This document shows, piece by piece, positions 1 to 8,764 of a stretch of 64,000 bases of DNA. The notes below the pieces were generated by a model. It saw only the letters and a list, made by a program, of their open reading frames with translations, had not been told where the DNA came from and did not search any database. Numbering within the stretch: position 1 is the first letter of the stretch; every line of letters begins with the position of its first letter. A program made the translations under genes and the position numbers. Source of the DNA: PALSA-278 sp963760285 (GTDB lineage Bacteria > Acidobacteriota > Terriglobia > Acidiferrales > UBA7541); NCBI GenBank assembly GCA_963760285.1, contig CAVXCI010000001.1:1116001-1180000 (forward strand), in the 5' to 3' direction.

Positions 1-281
1 TCCGCGCAATCCACTTTGATCACCGCCCGAGCATTGCCGAAAAGAATTTCCGCAGCCGCTTCGACCACGCGTGTTTTCCCGGCCCCCGTGGGTCCCAGGA
101 ACAGCAAATTCCCTACCGGCCGGTTGGGGGCATTCAATCCCGCGCGATAAACCTGGTAGAGATCCACGACCGCGCGCACGGCTTCTTCCTGCCCCACGAT
201 CTTGGCGCGCAGCGCCTGCTCTAGATCCTGCGATTCCGAGCTTCGTTGCAATGGATCAAGTTGGCCTGTGCCTGTGCTCAT
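1..281 (-). CDS. AAA+ ATPase of the Clp type, N-terminal part (runs off the window)
   Basis: The reverse strand reads from an ATG at 281 to the window edge with no stop, about 93 residues. After a short polar N-terminus come a GQEEAVRAV box and then the Walker A motif GPTGAGKT, followed by the start of a core strand ending VDCA. This arrangement is typical of the AAA-2 (ClpA/ClpB C-terminal half) ATPases that unfold proteins. An AAGGA ribosome binding site lies a few bases upstream of the start. The ATPase domain begins within the first 30 residues, so there is no ClpB-type N-domain and probably no first AAA module, which makes this a compact Clp-like ATPase. The rest of the gene is outside the window, so the subfamily cannot be decided. 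Confidence 0.8.
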   Translation of the reverse strand, partial: MSTGTGQLDPLQRSSESQDLEQALRAKIVGQEEAVRAVVDLYQVYRAGLNAPNRPVGNLLFLGPTGAGKTRVVEAAAEILFGNARAVIKVDCA

Positions 282-661
282 TTTGTTCCTTCCTGCTTGA
301 CTCCCGGATTTGGGGTCGCTTCGCGAGGTAGGTTAGTGCATGGGTGCGGCCAAAGAGTCCATTGCGAACCCCGAGCTAATATCTTATAAATCAGCAGGAT
401 AGGCAGCTCAGCCACATCGTCCAAGGCAGCGATTTCCAGGAGAGTGTTTCATCTCTGCGGAACTGAGCCGGAATGAAACGGGGTTAAGACGGCGGTTTTT
501 CATGCCATGCCCGAGCAGGAAAAGGCTCATTCACCAGATAGAGAATGGGGATTGGAATTGTAACGCAGGGTTCACATAAGTGGCTCGCGTGCATTCTCTG
601 CGTGTTGGAATATTCGTTCGATTTCCGTTATGGTTGTCCCGGCAAGTTCTGCGAGGATGCA
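282..661. other. Divergent intergenic region between the Clp-like gene and phoB
   Basis: About 380 bases separate two divergent genes, so promoters for both should lie here. I see no RNA gene. A GTTCACA heptamer near 570-576 resembles one unit of a Pho box, but no convincing second unit stands 11 bases away. The ribosome binding site GAGG for phoB lies at about 651-655. Confidence 0.4.
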
Positions 662-1357
662 ATGAAGACGATTCTCCTGATTGAAGACGACCGCGACATT
701 GTTGAACTCGTCCGCTACAATCTGGAGAAGGAAGGATTTCCGGGTTACCGCCATGGGGGACGGGGCCAGCGGGCTGGCGCAAATCCGCAAGTCTCCGCCG
801 GACCTGCTACTTCTGGATTTGATGCTGCCGAAACTTTCCGGTTTGGAGGTCTGCAAGGAAGTGCGGCGCGAACCAGCGCTGAATCGGCTGCCGATTCTGA
901 TGTTGACGGCGCGCGGCGAGGAAGCCGATCGCGTAGTCGGCCTGGAGCTGGGCGCGGATGATTACGTCACCAAACCGTTCAGTCCGCGCGAACTGGCCGC
1001 GCGAATCAAGGCGTTGCTGCGGCGCGTGGAACCCGCTGGAGAGGCCGAGCGCTCGATTGAATTGGCCGCCTGCTGATTGATCCCGCAGCCTATCGCGTCT
1101 CGCGCAGCGGCAAGCCCGTGCCGCTCAGCACACTGGAGTTTCGGCTGCTCTATTATCTGGCGTCGCGCCCCAATCGCGTTTTTTCCCGTGACCAATTGCT
1201 GGACGCCGTGTGGGGCAACGACCGTTTTGTTACTCCTCGCAGCGTGGACGTTTACATCATGCGCCTGCGTGAAAAAATCGAGGATAATCCGCAGAGGCCC
1301 GCGTTTGTGAAAACTGTGCGCGGCGCGGGTTATCTTTTTGAGACCCGTGCAAGTTAG
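662..1357 (+). pseudogene. phoB: PhoB-type response regulator, interrupted by two frameshifts
   Basis: Joined across three frames, this is a full OmpR/PhoB response regulator. The receiver domain starts MKTILLIEDDRDIVELV at 662 and carries the acidic pair, the phosphoacceptor Asp in the DLLLLDLMLP strand and the conserved Lys in DDYVTKPFSP. The C-terminal winged helix (STLEFRLLYYLASRPNRVFS to GAGYLFE) ends at 1357. The frame breaks once near 738-742 (apparent extra base) and again near 1062-1068 (apparent missing base). GAGG precedes the ATG. The gene would regulate phosphate-starvation genes and sits directly before phoR and the pst operon. Whether the breaks are real mutations or sequence errors cannot be told from one sequence; no residue seems lost other than at the breaks. 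Confidence 0.85.
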
Positions 1358-3161
1358 GATTTTCTGGAAAGTGGGGCCTCGCCTATCTGGCCCTGCTGCT
1401 GGCCGTGCTGCTGGCCGTGGGACTTTCCTCCGTGGGTGCGCTCCGCCGCGCGCATGTGCAGGCGGCCGAGGAAAAACTTTCCTCGCTGGCGCTGTTGGTC
1501 CGCGCTCATCCTCCGCAAATTAACAATTCCCGCGCACTGCGCGATTGGACTGCCTGGTTTGCGGCCAGCGGCGTGCGCATTACGGTAATCAGTTCAGATG
1601 GCGCTGTTCTGGCGGATTCGCAACCCGGCGCGGGTGAGAATGGAAATCCCGCGGATGAGGCCGAAATTCAGCAGGCGTTGTCGAATGGAGAAGGCCGCGC
1701 CGTGCGCCGTGGTGGGGAGTCCACCCGCGATTCGCTCTATCTCGCCGTCCGCGAGCAGGGCGCATCCGGAAAGGTTTTTGTCATCCGCCTCTCGGAACCC
1801 ATTCCGGAAATAGATCCATCGCTGGCTCCGATTCGCCGCCGGCTATGGATTGCTTCGCTGGCGATTCTTTTTCTGGGAATCATTGCATCTTTTGTTTTCA
1901 CACGCGCCTTTTCGCGGCGCGTCGCCACTTTGAAAGACTTTTCTCGTCGCGTAGCACAAGGCGATTTCCGCCCTCTTTCGCTGGAGCCTTCCGGAGATGA
2001 GCTGGAGGATCTCGCGGTCTCGCTGAATGAAACCGCCGCACGGCTGAACGAAACCATTCAATCGCTGACAGAAGAGCGCAATCGCTCCTCCGCCATCCTG
2101 GGGAGCATGGAAGAAGGCGTGGCGGTGATGGATTCTTCCGAGCGGCTGATTTTCTGCAATCCGGCGTTTTCCTCCATCGTCAATGTAGACGGGGCCCGCG
2201 CCCTGGCAGGCCACTGCTGGAAGTAGTGCGGCAAGCGGAGCTCTTCGAGGTTCTGCGCGCTGCGTTGCGCACGAACGAAGTGGTGCGCAGCGAATTGAGC
2301 CTGGACGCCACTCAGCCGCGCGCCTTTGAGCTGGCTGCCGCGCCGCTTCCCCCGCTGGCCGTTGCGGAAATATCCCCGGGTCACCGAAGACCCGACTCAA
2401 AGCCGCACGGCGCGGTGATTGTGCTGCATGACATCACCGAATTGCGCCGGCTGGAGCGCGTGCGGCGCGATTTTGTGGCCAACGTTTCCCACGAATTCAA
2501 GACACCGCTTACCGCGATTCAGGGATTTGCGGAAACTCTTCTTGGCCGGCGCGCTGGAGGACAGCCAGAACAATCGCCGCTTCATTGAAATTATCAGCGA
2601 GCAATCGGTAAGGCTGGCGAGGCTTACGGACGATTTGCTGATGCTGGCGCGCATCGAAGCCGGCAAGTTGGAGTTGGAAAAGCGTGGCGTGTCCGCGATG
2701 TCGCTTATCCAGCCTTGTGTGGAAGCTGTCCGCATGGAAGCGGCGCGCAAACACATTCATGTGGGGGTGGAGTTGGCCGAAGATTTCCCCGCGTTGTATG
2801 GCGATCCTGACGGCCTTCGCGAGGTCTGCAGAATATGCTGGACAATGCCGTCCAGTACACGCCTTCCCATGGCCGCGTAACGGTTCGCGCGGGTATACAG
2901 GACGGGTCGGCCGTGCTCAGCGTGGAAGACACCGGCATCGGCATCCCGCAAGCCCAGCAAGAACGAATTTTCGAGCGTTTCTATCGCGTGGATCCGGCGC
3001 GCTCACGCGAGGCCGGCGGCACCGGCCTGGGTCTTTCCATCGCCAAACATATCGTGGAGGCCTATGGCGGGCGAATTTGGGTGGAAAGCGAAGTGGGCTC
3101 AGGTTCCTTTTTTCGCTTCACGGTTCCCTTGGAAGTGTCCACCACTTGGCCCCTGTCGTAA
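1347..3161 (+). pseudogene. phoR: PhoR-type sensor histidine kinase, interrupted by about four frameshifts
   Basis: Pieces in alternating frames assemble into one sensor kinase overlapping the end of phoB. In order: an N-terminal membrane segment (from about 1375), an extracytoplasmic stretch, a second membrane segment near 1850-1900, a HAMP linker, a PAS-like segment (about 2090-2400), the H-box NVSHEFKTPLTAI near 2484, and an ATPase domain with N-box NMLDNAVQYTP, G1 VEDTGIGIP and G2 GGTGLGLSIAKHI. The frame changes near 1374, 2200, 2540 and 2824. Each break can be healed by one base, and the flanking protein is well conserved. It would phosphorylate PhoB and be controlled by PstSCAB-PhoU. 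The start is a likely GTG at 1347 (a TTG at 1338 is possible). As written, no functional kinase is made. Confidence 0.85.
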
Positions 3162-3164
3162 GAT

Positions 3165-3193
3165 TTTCACATTCCGTTCATTTTTCTGACAGC
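3165..3193 (+). promoter_or_regulatory. Possible Pho box upstream of the first phoU
   Basis: Heptamers TTTCACA (3165-3171) and GTTCATT (3176-3182) stand exactly 11 bases apart, with a weaker third unit, TGACAGC, at 3187. This matches the 7+4 direct-repeat design of PHO boxes (the GTTCACC type in actinobacteria, TTAACA type in bacilli). It lies between phoR and phoU, just before the phoU ribosome binding site. Pattern only; the acidobacterial PhoB motif is not known to me. Confidence 0.35.
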
Positions 3194-3272
3194 CGCCGAT
3201 CCGACACTGAAACGTAATGAAGTTTCCTTCCCGGGAGAATATCCATGCCAGCTACGGTGAGCAGTAGCGCTG

Positions 3273-3944
3273 ATGTTTACCAGGATGCTCTCGCGAATTA
3301 TCTTAATATCCATGGCGCGCACGGTGGAAATTTCACTGGACCGCGCCATTGACGCCATTCGCAGGATTGATCCGCGGCTGGCGCGCGCGGTGTTCATGAC
3401 CGAGCCGCGCCTGAATGAAATGGAAATGATTATTGACGAGCACGCTGTAAGACTGTTGCGTCGCGAAGGGCTTTCCGAAGAAGACATTCGGCAGATCGTG
3501 GCCACGCTGAAAGTGACCAACGACCTGGAGCGCATGGGCGATCTGGCGGTGAATCTCGGTCAGCGCGCGCTGGCTCTTTCCGTCATGCGCGGCGTGGAAT
3601 TTCCGCCCGAACTTGAACCCATGACCGTCGCCGTGCGCGCCATGGTGAGCAAGACCCTGGGCGCCTCGATTTATCGCAACGTGGATCTGGCGCAGGAAGT
3701 GCTCCAAAGTGATGCGGATGTAGATGATTACCGCGACCGCCTGCTGGAAACCATCGTCGCCGGCATGAGTGAAAAGCCTATGAACATTGCCGCCTCCGTT
3801 CAATTGCTGCTTGCCACACGCCATTTGGAGCGCATCGGCGACCACTGCACCAACATCGCCGAAGATATCTTCTTCTGGGTAAAGGGTTTAGATGTGCGCC
3901 ATGGCCGCGCCATCCGGGGAGCCGCGGGCTCGGCGGCGTTGTAA
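3273..3944 (+). CDS. phoU: PhoU-family phosphate signalling protein, first copy, N-terminus out of frame
   Basis: This is a two-repeat PhoU protein. Both helical-bundle signatures are present: NDLERMGDLAVNLGQ in the first half and RHLERIGDHCTNIAEDI near the C-terminus, the latter carrying the metal-binding acidic cluster. PhoU links the PstSCAB transporter to PhoR and keeps the regulon off when phosphate is plentiful. The open frame begins with MFTRMLSRIILISMARTV, which does not look like a natural PhoU start. A better start is the ATG at 3245, preceded by GGGAG, in another frame; a single-base change near 3290 would join it to the PhoU frame. It stands before pstS, while a second phoU follows pstB. 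Family is clear; start and integrity are uncertain. Confidence 0.85.
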   Translation: MFTRMLSRIILISMARTVEISLDRAIDAIRRIDPRLARAVFMTEPRLNEMEMIIDEHAVRLLRREGLSEEDIRQIVATLKVTNDLERMGDLAVNLGQRALALSVMRGVEFPPELEPMTVAVRAMVSKTLGASIYRNVDLAQEVLQSDADVDDYRDRLLETIVAGMSEKPMNIAASVQLLLATRHLERIGDHCTNIAEDIFFWVKGLDVRHGRAIRGAAGSAAL

Positions 3945-3969
3945 CAGAAAATTAACACTTCAGTGACCC
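3941..3969 (+). promoter_or_regulatory. Possible Pho box upstream of pstS
   Basis: Three heptamers, GTAACAG (3941), TTAACAC (3952) and GTGACCC (3963), repeat with an exact 11-base pitch, one helical turn. The middle unit matches the TTAACA core of bacilli. The array overlaps the phoU stop codon and lies about 270 bases before pstS, a sensible place for PhoB control of the transporter operon. Spacing and position support it; the units match each other only in part. Confidence 0.4.
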
Positions 3970-4233
3970 CGCATTTATGCCTCGTTTCTACCCTTAACTC
4001 GCCTGAAGTTGGCGCCGCCATTTAAGGCATCTGCGTGATACGCCAACAGTTCGCGCTTCCCACCTTTTGCCGCGCGGGCCGGCATTGCTCTCAACGTCGG
4101 CACATTCGGTTGTTGAAAAGATTTGCCGCGCTTGTGGGGTGGGGAAGGCTTATGGGACGCAAGGGATCCCTTTCTTTTGGTAGTTGGCGCGTCACACTTT
4201 AGCAACAGAGAAATTGAAAACTGGAGGGTAGAG

Positions 4234-5283
4234 GTGAAAAAAGCAATTTCAGGTTTTGCGCTGGTAACGATTCTTTTTTTGGGCGCCGTGGCGCTGGTTG
4301 GTGCTGCCCGGCCCGCAGTTCCGGCCCCGGCGACCATCCTGCTCAACGCCGCGGGCGCTACGTTTCCCTATCCGATTTATTCCAAGTGGTTTGACGTTTA
4401 TCACCAGAAGTTTCCCAATATTCAAATCAACTATCAGTCCATCGGCTCCGGCGGTGGCATCCGCCAGGTTCTCGCGGGAACAGTGGACTTCGGCGCGTCG
4501 GATGGCCCAATGTCCGACGAACAGCTCTCCCAGGCCAAGATCAAGATTCTCCATTTCCCCACGGTCCTCGGCGCCGATGTTCCCACCTACAATCTTCCCG
4601 GCGTCACCGCGGCGTTGAATTTCACGCAGAATGCTTTGGCGGACATTTTTCTGGGTAAGATCACCAAGTGGAATGATCCCCAGATTGCTTCCGCCAATCC
4701 TGGCGTCAATCTCCCGGCTAAGGACATTGTCGTAGTCCACCGCTCCGATGGGAGTGGCACCACGTATATCTGGGTTGATTTCCTCTCCAAAGCCAGCAAG
4801 GAGTGGGCGGCTAAGGTCGGAAAGAGCACGTCCGTTAACTGGCCAGTGGGTTTGGGTGGCAAGGGCAACGAGGGAGTTTCCGGCCTGGTTGAGCAAACCC
4901 CGAACTCCCTCGGCTATGTAGAATTGATCTACGCCATCCAGAACCACCTGCTCTACGGCAACGTTCAGAATGCCGCCGGAAAATATATCAAGGCGGATCT
5001 GGCCAGCGTGACCGCCGCCGCGGCTGCTGCAGCCAATGACATGCCTTCTGATTTCCGCGTTTCCATTACAAATGCCCCCGGGGCCACGGCCTATCCCATT
5101 TCCAGTTTTACGTGGCTTCTGATTCCGTCTAAGATTGCCGACCCAGCCAAGCGTGACGCCATCAAGGGTTTCCTGAAATGGATGCTCACGGATGGGCAGG
5201 GGTACAATGAGGGGCTTTCCTATGCGCGCCTGCCGAAAGCCGTGATAGCGAAGGAATTAAAGGCTATTGCATTGATTCAGTAA
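4234..5283 (+). CDS. pstS: Phosphate ABC transporter, periplasmic phosphate-binding protein PstS
   Basis: PstS captures inorganic phosphate in the periplasm and delivers it to PstCA. The GTG at 4234 follows GGAGGG and opens a signal peptide (KK, hydrophobic core, AxA-like cut near residue 27). The mature protein begins with the family signature AAGATFPYPIYSKWF, followed by YQSIGSGGGIRQVL and GASDGPMSDEQ, then HRSDGSGTTYIW, which together supply the phosphate-binding Ser, Asp and Thr residues. At 349 residues it has the usual length. An upstream in-frame extension to 4123 is rejected because the signal peptide and ribosome binding site fix the start. pstC follows at once; the hairpin after pstS may raise PstS over the membrane subunits. 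Confidence 0.96.
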   Translation: MKKAISGFALVTILFLGAVALVGAARPAVPAPATILLNAAGATFPYPIYSKWFDVYHQKFPNIQINYQSIGSGGGIRQVLAGTVDFGASDGPMSDEQLSQAKIKILHFPTVLGADVPTYNLPGVTAALNFTQNALADIFLGKITKWNDPQIASANPGVNLPAKDIVVVHRSDGSGTTYIWVDFLSKASKEWAAKVGKSTSVNWPVGLGGKGNEGVSGLVEQTPNSLGYVELIYAIQNHLLYGNVQNAAGKYIKADLASVTAAAAAAANDMPSDFRVSITNAPGATAYPISSFTWLLIPSKIADPAKRDAIKGFLKWMLTDGQGYNEGLSYARLPKAVIAKELKAIALIQ

Positions 5284-5291
5284 CCACTCGA

Positions 5292-6275
5292 ATGAGCGCA
5301 TTTTCCCAGACCGCGGACCGGCGAGGCTCCCGAAGGAGCCTCGCCGGTTTCTTTCGCCGTCTCGCCAGCGGCGATGCCGTCGCCCATTTCATTACCCTGA
5401 TTTTTGCCGCCAGTATCCTGCTCATCACCAGTCTGCTCGTCTACGAGTTGTGGATAAACTCCCGCCTGCCGCGCCATCAATTTGGCTGGAAGTTTTTGTT
5501 CACTTCCGTTTGGGATCCTGTTTTCGGCAATTTCGGCGCGCTTCCTTTTATATACGGTACGGTCATCACTTCGGCCGTGGCCTTGATTGTCGCTGTACCG
5601 CTGGGTTTAGGCGCGGCGATTTTCCTCGCGGAGATGGCTCCGCGAGGCCTTTCCAACATACTTACATTCCTGATTGAACTCCTGGCTGCCGTCCCCAGCG
5701 TCATTTATGGCTTGCTGGGCATATTCATTGTTGTCCCGCTGGTGCGAGACTACGTGGCCCCCGGGCTCAGGGCCACGCTCGGATTTCTGCCGTTGTTTCA
5801 AGGGCCCTGCTATGGCGTTGGGTTTCTCACGGCTGGCATTGTCCTGGCCGTCATGGTAATTCCTTTCATCATTTCTGTTTCACGCGAGGTCCTGCTTTCC
5901 GTTCCTCCGGACCAGCGCGAAGCGGCGCTTTCCATGGGCGCCACGCGGTGGGAGGCCACCTGGAAAGCGGTAGTTCCTTATGCACGCACTGGAATATTGG
6001 GCTCTGTTTTTCTCGCGCTGGCCCGCGCCCTCGGCGAGACCATGGCCGTAACCATGGTGATTGGCAACGATCCCAAAATCAGCGCTTCGCTTTTTGCTCC
6101 CGGTTATTCCATCGCCGCGGTCATCGCCAATGAGTTCACCGAAGCCACTGGCGATCTTTATCTACAGTCGCTGATAGAACTGGGCCTCGTTCTCTTCCTG
6201 CTGACTTTCATTCTCAACGGCCTGGCGCGGCTATTAATTGTCGCGACGGAAACGAAAGGTGTGGCCCACGAATGA
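5292..6275 (+). CDS. pstC: Phosphate ABC transporter permease PstC
   Basis: PstC is one of the two membrane channel subunits of the high-affinity phosphate importer. A basic cytoplasmic N-terminus is followed by a first membrane helix (about residues 35-60), then the permease core with five more helices. The coupling loop shows EAALSMGATRWEATWKAVVPYA, the EAA motif that docks onto PstB, and later RALGETMAVTMVIGN. Length 327 is typical. The ATG at 5292 stands 8 bases after pstS and has no good ribosome binding site; codons 9 to 19 form a strong hairpin that may limit translation. The stop overlaps the pstA start (ATGA), which implies translational coupling. Confidence 0.95.
   Translation: MSAFSQTADRRGSRRSLAGFFRRLASGDAVAHFITLIFAASILLITSLLVYELWINSRLPRHQFGWKFLFTSVWDPVFGNFGALPFIYGTVITSAVALIVAVPLGLGAAIFLAEMAPRGLSNILTFLIELLAAVPSVIYGLLGIFIVVPLVRDYVAPGLRATLGFLPLFQGPCYGVGFLTAGIVLAVMVIPFIISVSREVLLSVPPDQREAALSMGATRWEATWKAVVPYARTGILGSVFLALARALGETMAVTMVIGNDPKISASLFAPGYSIAAVIANEFTEATGDLYLQSLIELGLVLFLLTFILNGLARLLIVATETKGVAHE
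5318..5354 (+). terminator. Strong hairpin with T-rich tail between pstS and pstC (possible attenuator)
   Basis: A perfect 13-bp GC-rich inverted repeat (5318-5330 with 5335-5347) closes a CGAA loop and is followed by TTTCTTT. It starts 35 bases after the pstS stop, yet lies inside the first codons of pstC. Such a stem would stop part of the transcripts and protect the pstS 3' end, giving more PstS than PstCAB. The structure is seen; the role is inferred. Confidence 0.6.
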
Positions 6276-7123
6276 ATGTCCGGCTGACATGGCGCAAATT
6301 TGTGAACATTGTGATGCTCAGTATCACTGGCATTTGTGTCACCGTCGCTATTTCGGTCTTGCTTATCATTCTTGGGTATCTCGTCGTTCACGGAGCGCGG
6401 TCTCTGAGCTGGAGTTTCTTCACGCAACTGCCCAAACCCGTGGGCGAGACCGGCGGCGGGATGGCCAACGCTATCGTGGGTAGCGCCAAGCTGTTGCTTC
6501 TGGCTTCCGCCATCGGCATTCCCATTGGACTGATGGGCGGCATTTATCTGGCGGAATACGGCGGCAAAACCTTTTCATTCCTGGTGCGCTATACCACGGA
6601 CCTGCTCAACGGCGTGCCTTCCATCGTGATCGGAATTTTCGCCTATACCATCATTGTCCTTCCGATGCATCACTTTTCCACCCTGGCCGGAGGATTCGCG
6701 CTGGGCGTGATGATGATCCCCATCGCCGTGCGCAGCACGGAGGAATTTCTCCGTGGCGTGCCCCGCAGCCTGCGAGAGGGTTCTGTTGCTCTGGGAGCGA
6801 GCAAGTGGAAGACCATCGCCCGCGTGGTGGTTCCCGCGGCTATCGGCGGCATAACCACCGGCATCATGCTGGACATCGCGCGCGTCGCCGGTGAGACGGC
6901 TCCCCTTCTGTTCACCGCTTTCAGCAACCGCTATTGGAGCCCCGCCTGGAATCAGCCTATCGCTTCACTGCCGGTGATGATTTACACTTACGCCATCGCG
7001 CCTTATGACGACTGGCATCGTCAGGCTTGGGCTGCGGGGCTGATTCTTTTGGCGCTGGTTTTATTGACCAATGTCGCGGCGCGACTGGTTCTCTATATGC
7101 GCCGCGGTTCTACAGCGAGGTAG
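6272..7123 (+). CDS. pstA: Phosphate ABC transporter permease PstA
   Basis: This is the second channel subunit of the phosphate importer, partner of PstC. The ATG at 6272 overlaps the pstC stop by four bases. A first helix (about residues 15-40) is followed by the periplasmic LSWSFFTQLPKPVGETGGGM segment, characteristic of PstA, and a permease core with the EAA-type loop REGSVALGASKWKTIARVVVPAA and the later RVAGETAPLLFTAF. Its 283 residues are normal. pstB begins 13 bases downstream in the same direction, so pstSCAB reads as one operon. Confidence 0.95.
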   Translation: MNVRLTWRKFVNIVMLSITGICVTVAISVLLIILGYLVVHGARSLSWSFFTQLPKPVGETGGGMANAIVGSAKLLLLASAIGIPIGLMGGIYLAEYGGKTFSFLVRYTTDLLNGVPSIVIGIFAYTIIVLPMHHFSTLAGGFALGVMMIPIAVRSTEEFLRGVPRSLREGSVALGASKWKTIARVVVPAAIGGITTGIMLDIARVAGETAPLLFTAFSNRYWSPAWNQPIASLPVMIYTYAIAPYDDWHRQAWAAGLILLALVLLTNVAARLVLYMRRGSTAR

Positions 7124-7136
7124 CAAGGTGGCCACC

Positions 7137-7967
7137 ATGACTGTAAATCCGACCCCCGTCATCACAACCTCTCTAAGGACGGACGAGACGTCAGCGAGCG
7201 GTGGCCCGAAATACACGGCCGATTCGCCGTTGCGTTTTCAGGTGAAGGGTTTGAATTTTTACTATGGCGCAAAACAATCCCTCTTCGACATCAGTCTCGA
7301 TTTTCCCGCTAATTGCATCACTGCCTTAATCGGCCCATCCGGGTGTGGCAAGTCCACTTTCCTGCGCACTCTTAACCGCATGCACGAAACAGTGCGGCAT
7401 ACGCGGGTTGCGGGAGATGTCCTTCTGGATGGACAGGATATTTTTGACATGGACGTGGTGCGTTTGCGCCGGCGTGTGGGAATGGTATTCCAGCGGCCCA
7501 ACCCCTTTCCCAAATCCATTTTTGACAATGTCGCCTATGGCCTGCGCATCAACGGGTTTAAGGGCAAGCTCTCCGACCACGTTGAACACAGCCTCCGCCG
7601 CTCGGCTCTTTGGGACGAAGTGAAGGATGTGCTGCATAAATCCGCTTACGCCCTTTCCGGTGGCCAGCAACAACGGCTGTGCATCGCGCGCGCTTTGGCC
7701 GTGGATCCGGAAGTCCTCCTCCTCGATGAACCATGCTCGGCCTTGGACCCCGTCAGTACGGCCAAGATTGAGGAGTTGATGCTTCAGCTTCGCCCCACCT
7801 GCACCGTGGCCATCGTAACGCACAACATGCAACAGGCCGCGCGCGTCAGCGATGTCACCGCCTTTCTTCTGGAGGGCAAGCTGATTGAAACTCGTCCGAC
7901 GGCGCAGATCTTCACCAATCCGTCTGACGCGCGCACGGAAGCCTACATCACCGGACGTTTCGGTTAG
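7137..7967 (+). CDS. pstB: Phosphate ABC transporter ATP-binding protein PstB
   Basis: PstB hydrolyses ATP to drive phosphate import. After a 30-residue polar extension come the aromatic strand LNFYYGAKQSLFDISLDF, Walker A GPSGCGKST, the Q-loop VFQRPNPFPKSIFDNVAYG that is specific for PstB, the signature ALSGGQQQRLCIARALA, Walker B VLLLDEPCSALDP and the switch His in IVTHNMQQAARVSD. Length about 276 is usual. The ATG at 7137 follows AAGG; a GTG at 7128 is an alternative. The downstream phoU starts 10 bases after the stop, as in many pst operons. Confidence 0.96.
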   Translation: MTVNPTPVITTSLRTDETSASGGPKYTADSPLRFQVKGLNFYYGAKQSLFDISLDFPANCITALIGPSGCGKSTFLRTLNRMHETVRHTRVAGDVLLDGQDIFDMDVVRLRRRVGMVFQRPNPFPKSIFDNVAYGLRINGFKGKLSDHVEHSLRRSALWDEVKDVLHKSAYALSGGQQQRLCIARALAVDPEVLLLDEPCSALDPVSTAKIEELMLQLRPTCTVAIVTHNMQQAARVSDVTAFLLEGKLIETRPTAQIFTNPSDARTEAYITGRFG

Positions 7968-7977
7968 GAGCCAGATC

Positions 7978-8643
7978 GTGGAACGCCACTTTGAACAGGA
8001 ATTCGAGGAACTCCAGCAGCGCCTGCTATGGATGGGCAGCCTTGCGGAACGCTCCGTTCACAAGGCAGTTCACGCCGTCCTGGAGGCGGATGAGTCGCTG
8101 GCCGAAGCCGTTTTGGAGGAAGAAAGCTCCATCAACGAGCTGCAAATCGAAATGGATGATCGCGTCACGCGCCTTTTGGCCCTGCAGCAACCCATGGCCG
8201 CCGACTTGCGCTTCCTCATTGGCTCCTCGCGCATTAATGGCGACCTGGAGCGCATTGGCGACCAGGCCGTCAATATCGCCCAATCGGCCATGCGCATCCT
8301 GCGCCATCCCCAGGTGAAGCCTTATGTGGACTTGCCGCGAATGAGCGGCGTGGCCGAAAGCATGGTGCGCGACAGCCTGAATGCGCTTGTCCAGCGCGAT
8401 GTGGACCTCGCCAATGCCGTCCTGCGGCGCGATGATGAAGTGGACCGCCTGCGCGATCAGCTCTTCCGCGAGCTCCTCACATATATGATGGAGAATTCCG
8501 CCGTGGTTTTCCCGGCGTTCGAACTGGTCCTGGTGGCCAAAAATCTGGAGCGCATCGGCGACCATGCCACCAACATCGCCGAGGACGTCATCTATATCGT
8601 CGCCGGCCGTGACGTCCGCCATCCCGCCCTCGACCGCCGCTAA
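7978..8643 (+). CDS. phoU: PhoU-family phosphate signalling protein, second copy
   Basis: This PhoU is intact. It opens RHFEQEFEELQQRLLWMG, the normal family N-terminus, and carries both metal-binding repeats, NGDLERIGDQAVNIAQ and KNLERIGDHATNIAEDVIYIVAGRDVRH. Its 221 residues form two three-helix bundles. The GTG at 7978 with GGAG seven bases before is chosen over earlier in-frame codons lying inside pstB. As the last gene of pstSCAB-phoU it is the likely partner of this transporter in signalling to PhoR. The first phoU, before pstS, is divergent in sequence, so the two are old paralogues rather than a fresh duplication. Confidence 0.95.
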   Translation: MERHFEQEFEELQQRLLWMGSLAERSVHKAVHAVLEADESLAEAVLEEESSINELQIEMDDRVTRLLALQQPMAADLRFLIGSSRINGDLERIGDQAVNIAQSAMRILRHPQVKPYVDLPRMSGVAESMVRDSLNALVQRDVDLANAVLRRDDEVDRLRDQLFRELLTYMMENSAVVFPAFELVLVAKNLERIGDHATNIAEDVIYIVAGRDVRHPALDRR

Positions 8644-8764
8644 ACCGCGCGCCATGCCCAGTGTTGCGGGTTAGCGCGCTTTGCGCCGCTGCTTCTGCCC
8701 TGCGTGCTCGCCGGCCCGTATTCGGCGGTCTAGCGTCCGCAACATTTGTTCTAAACGATTCTTC

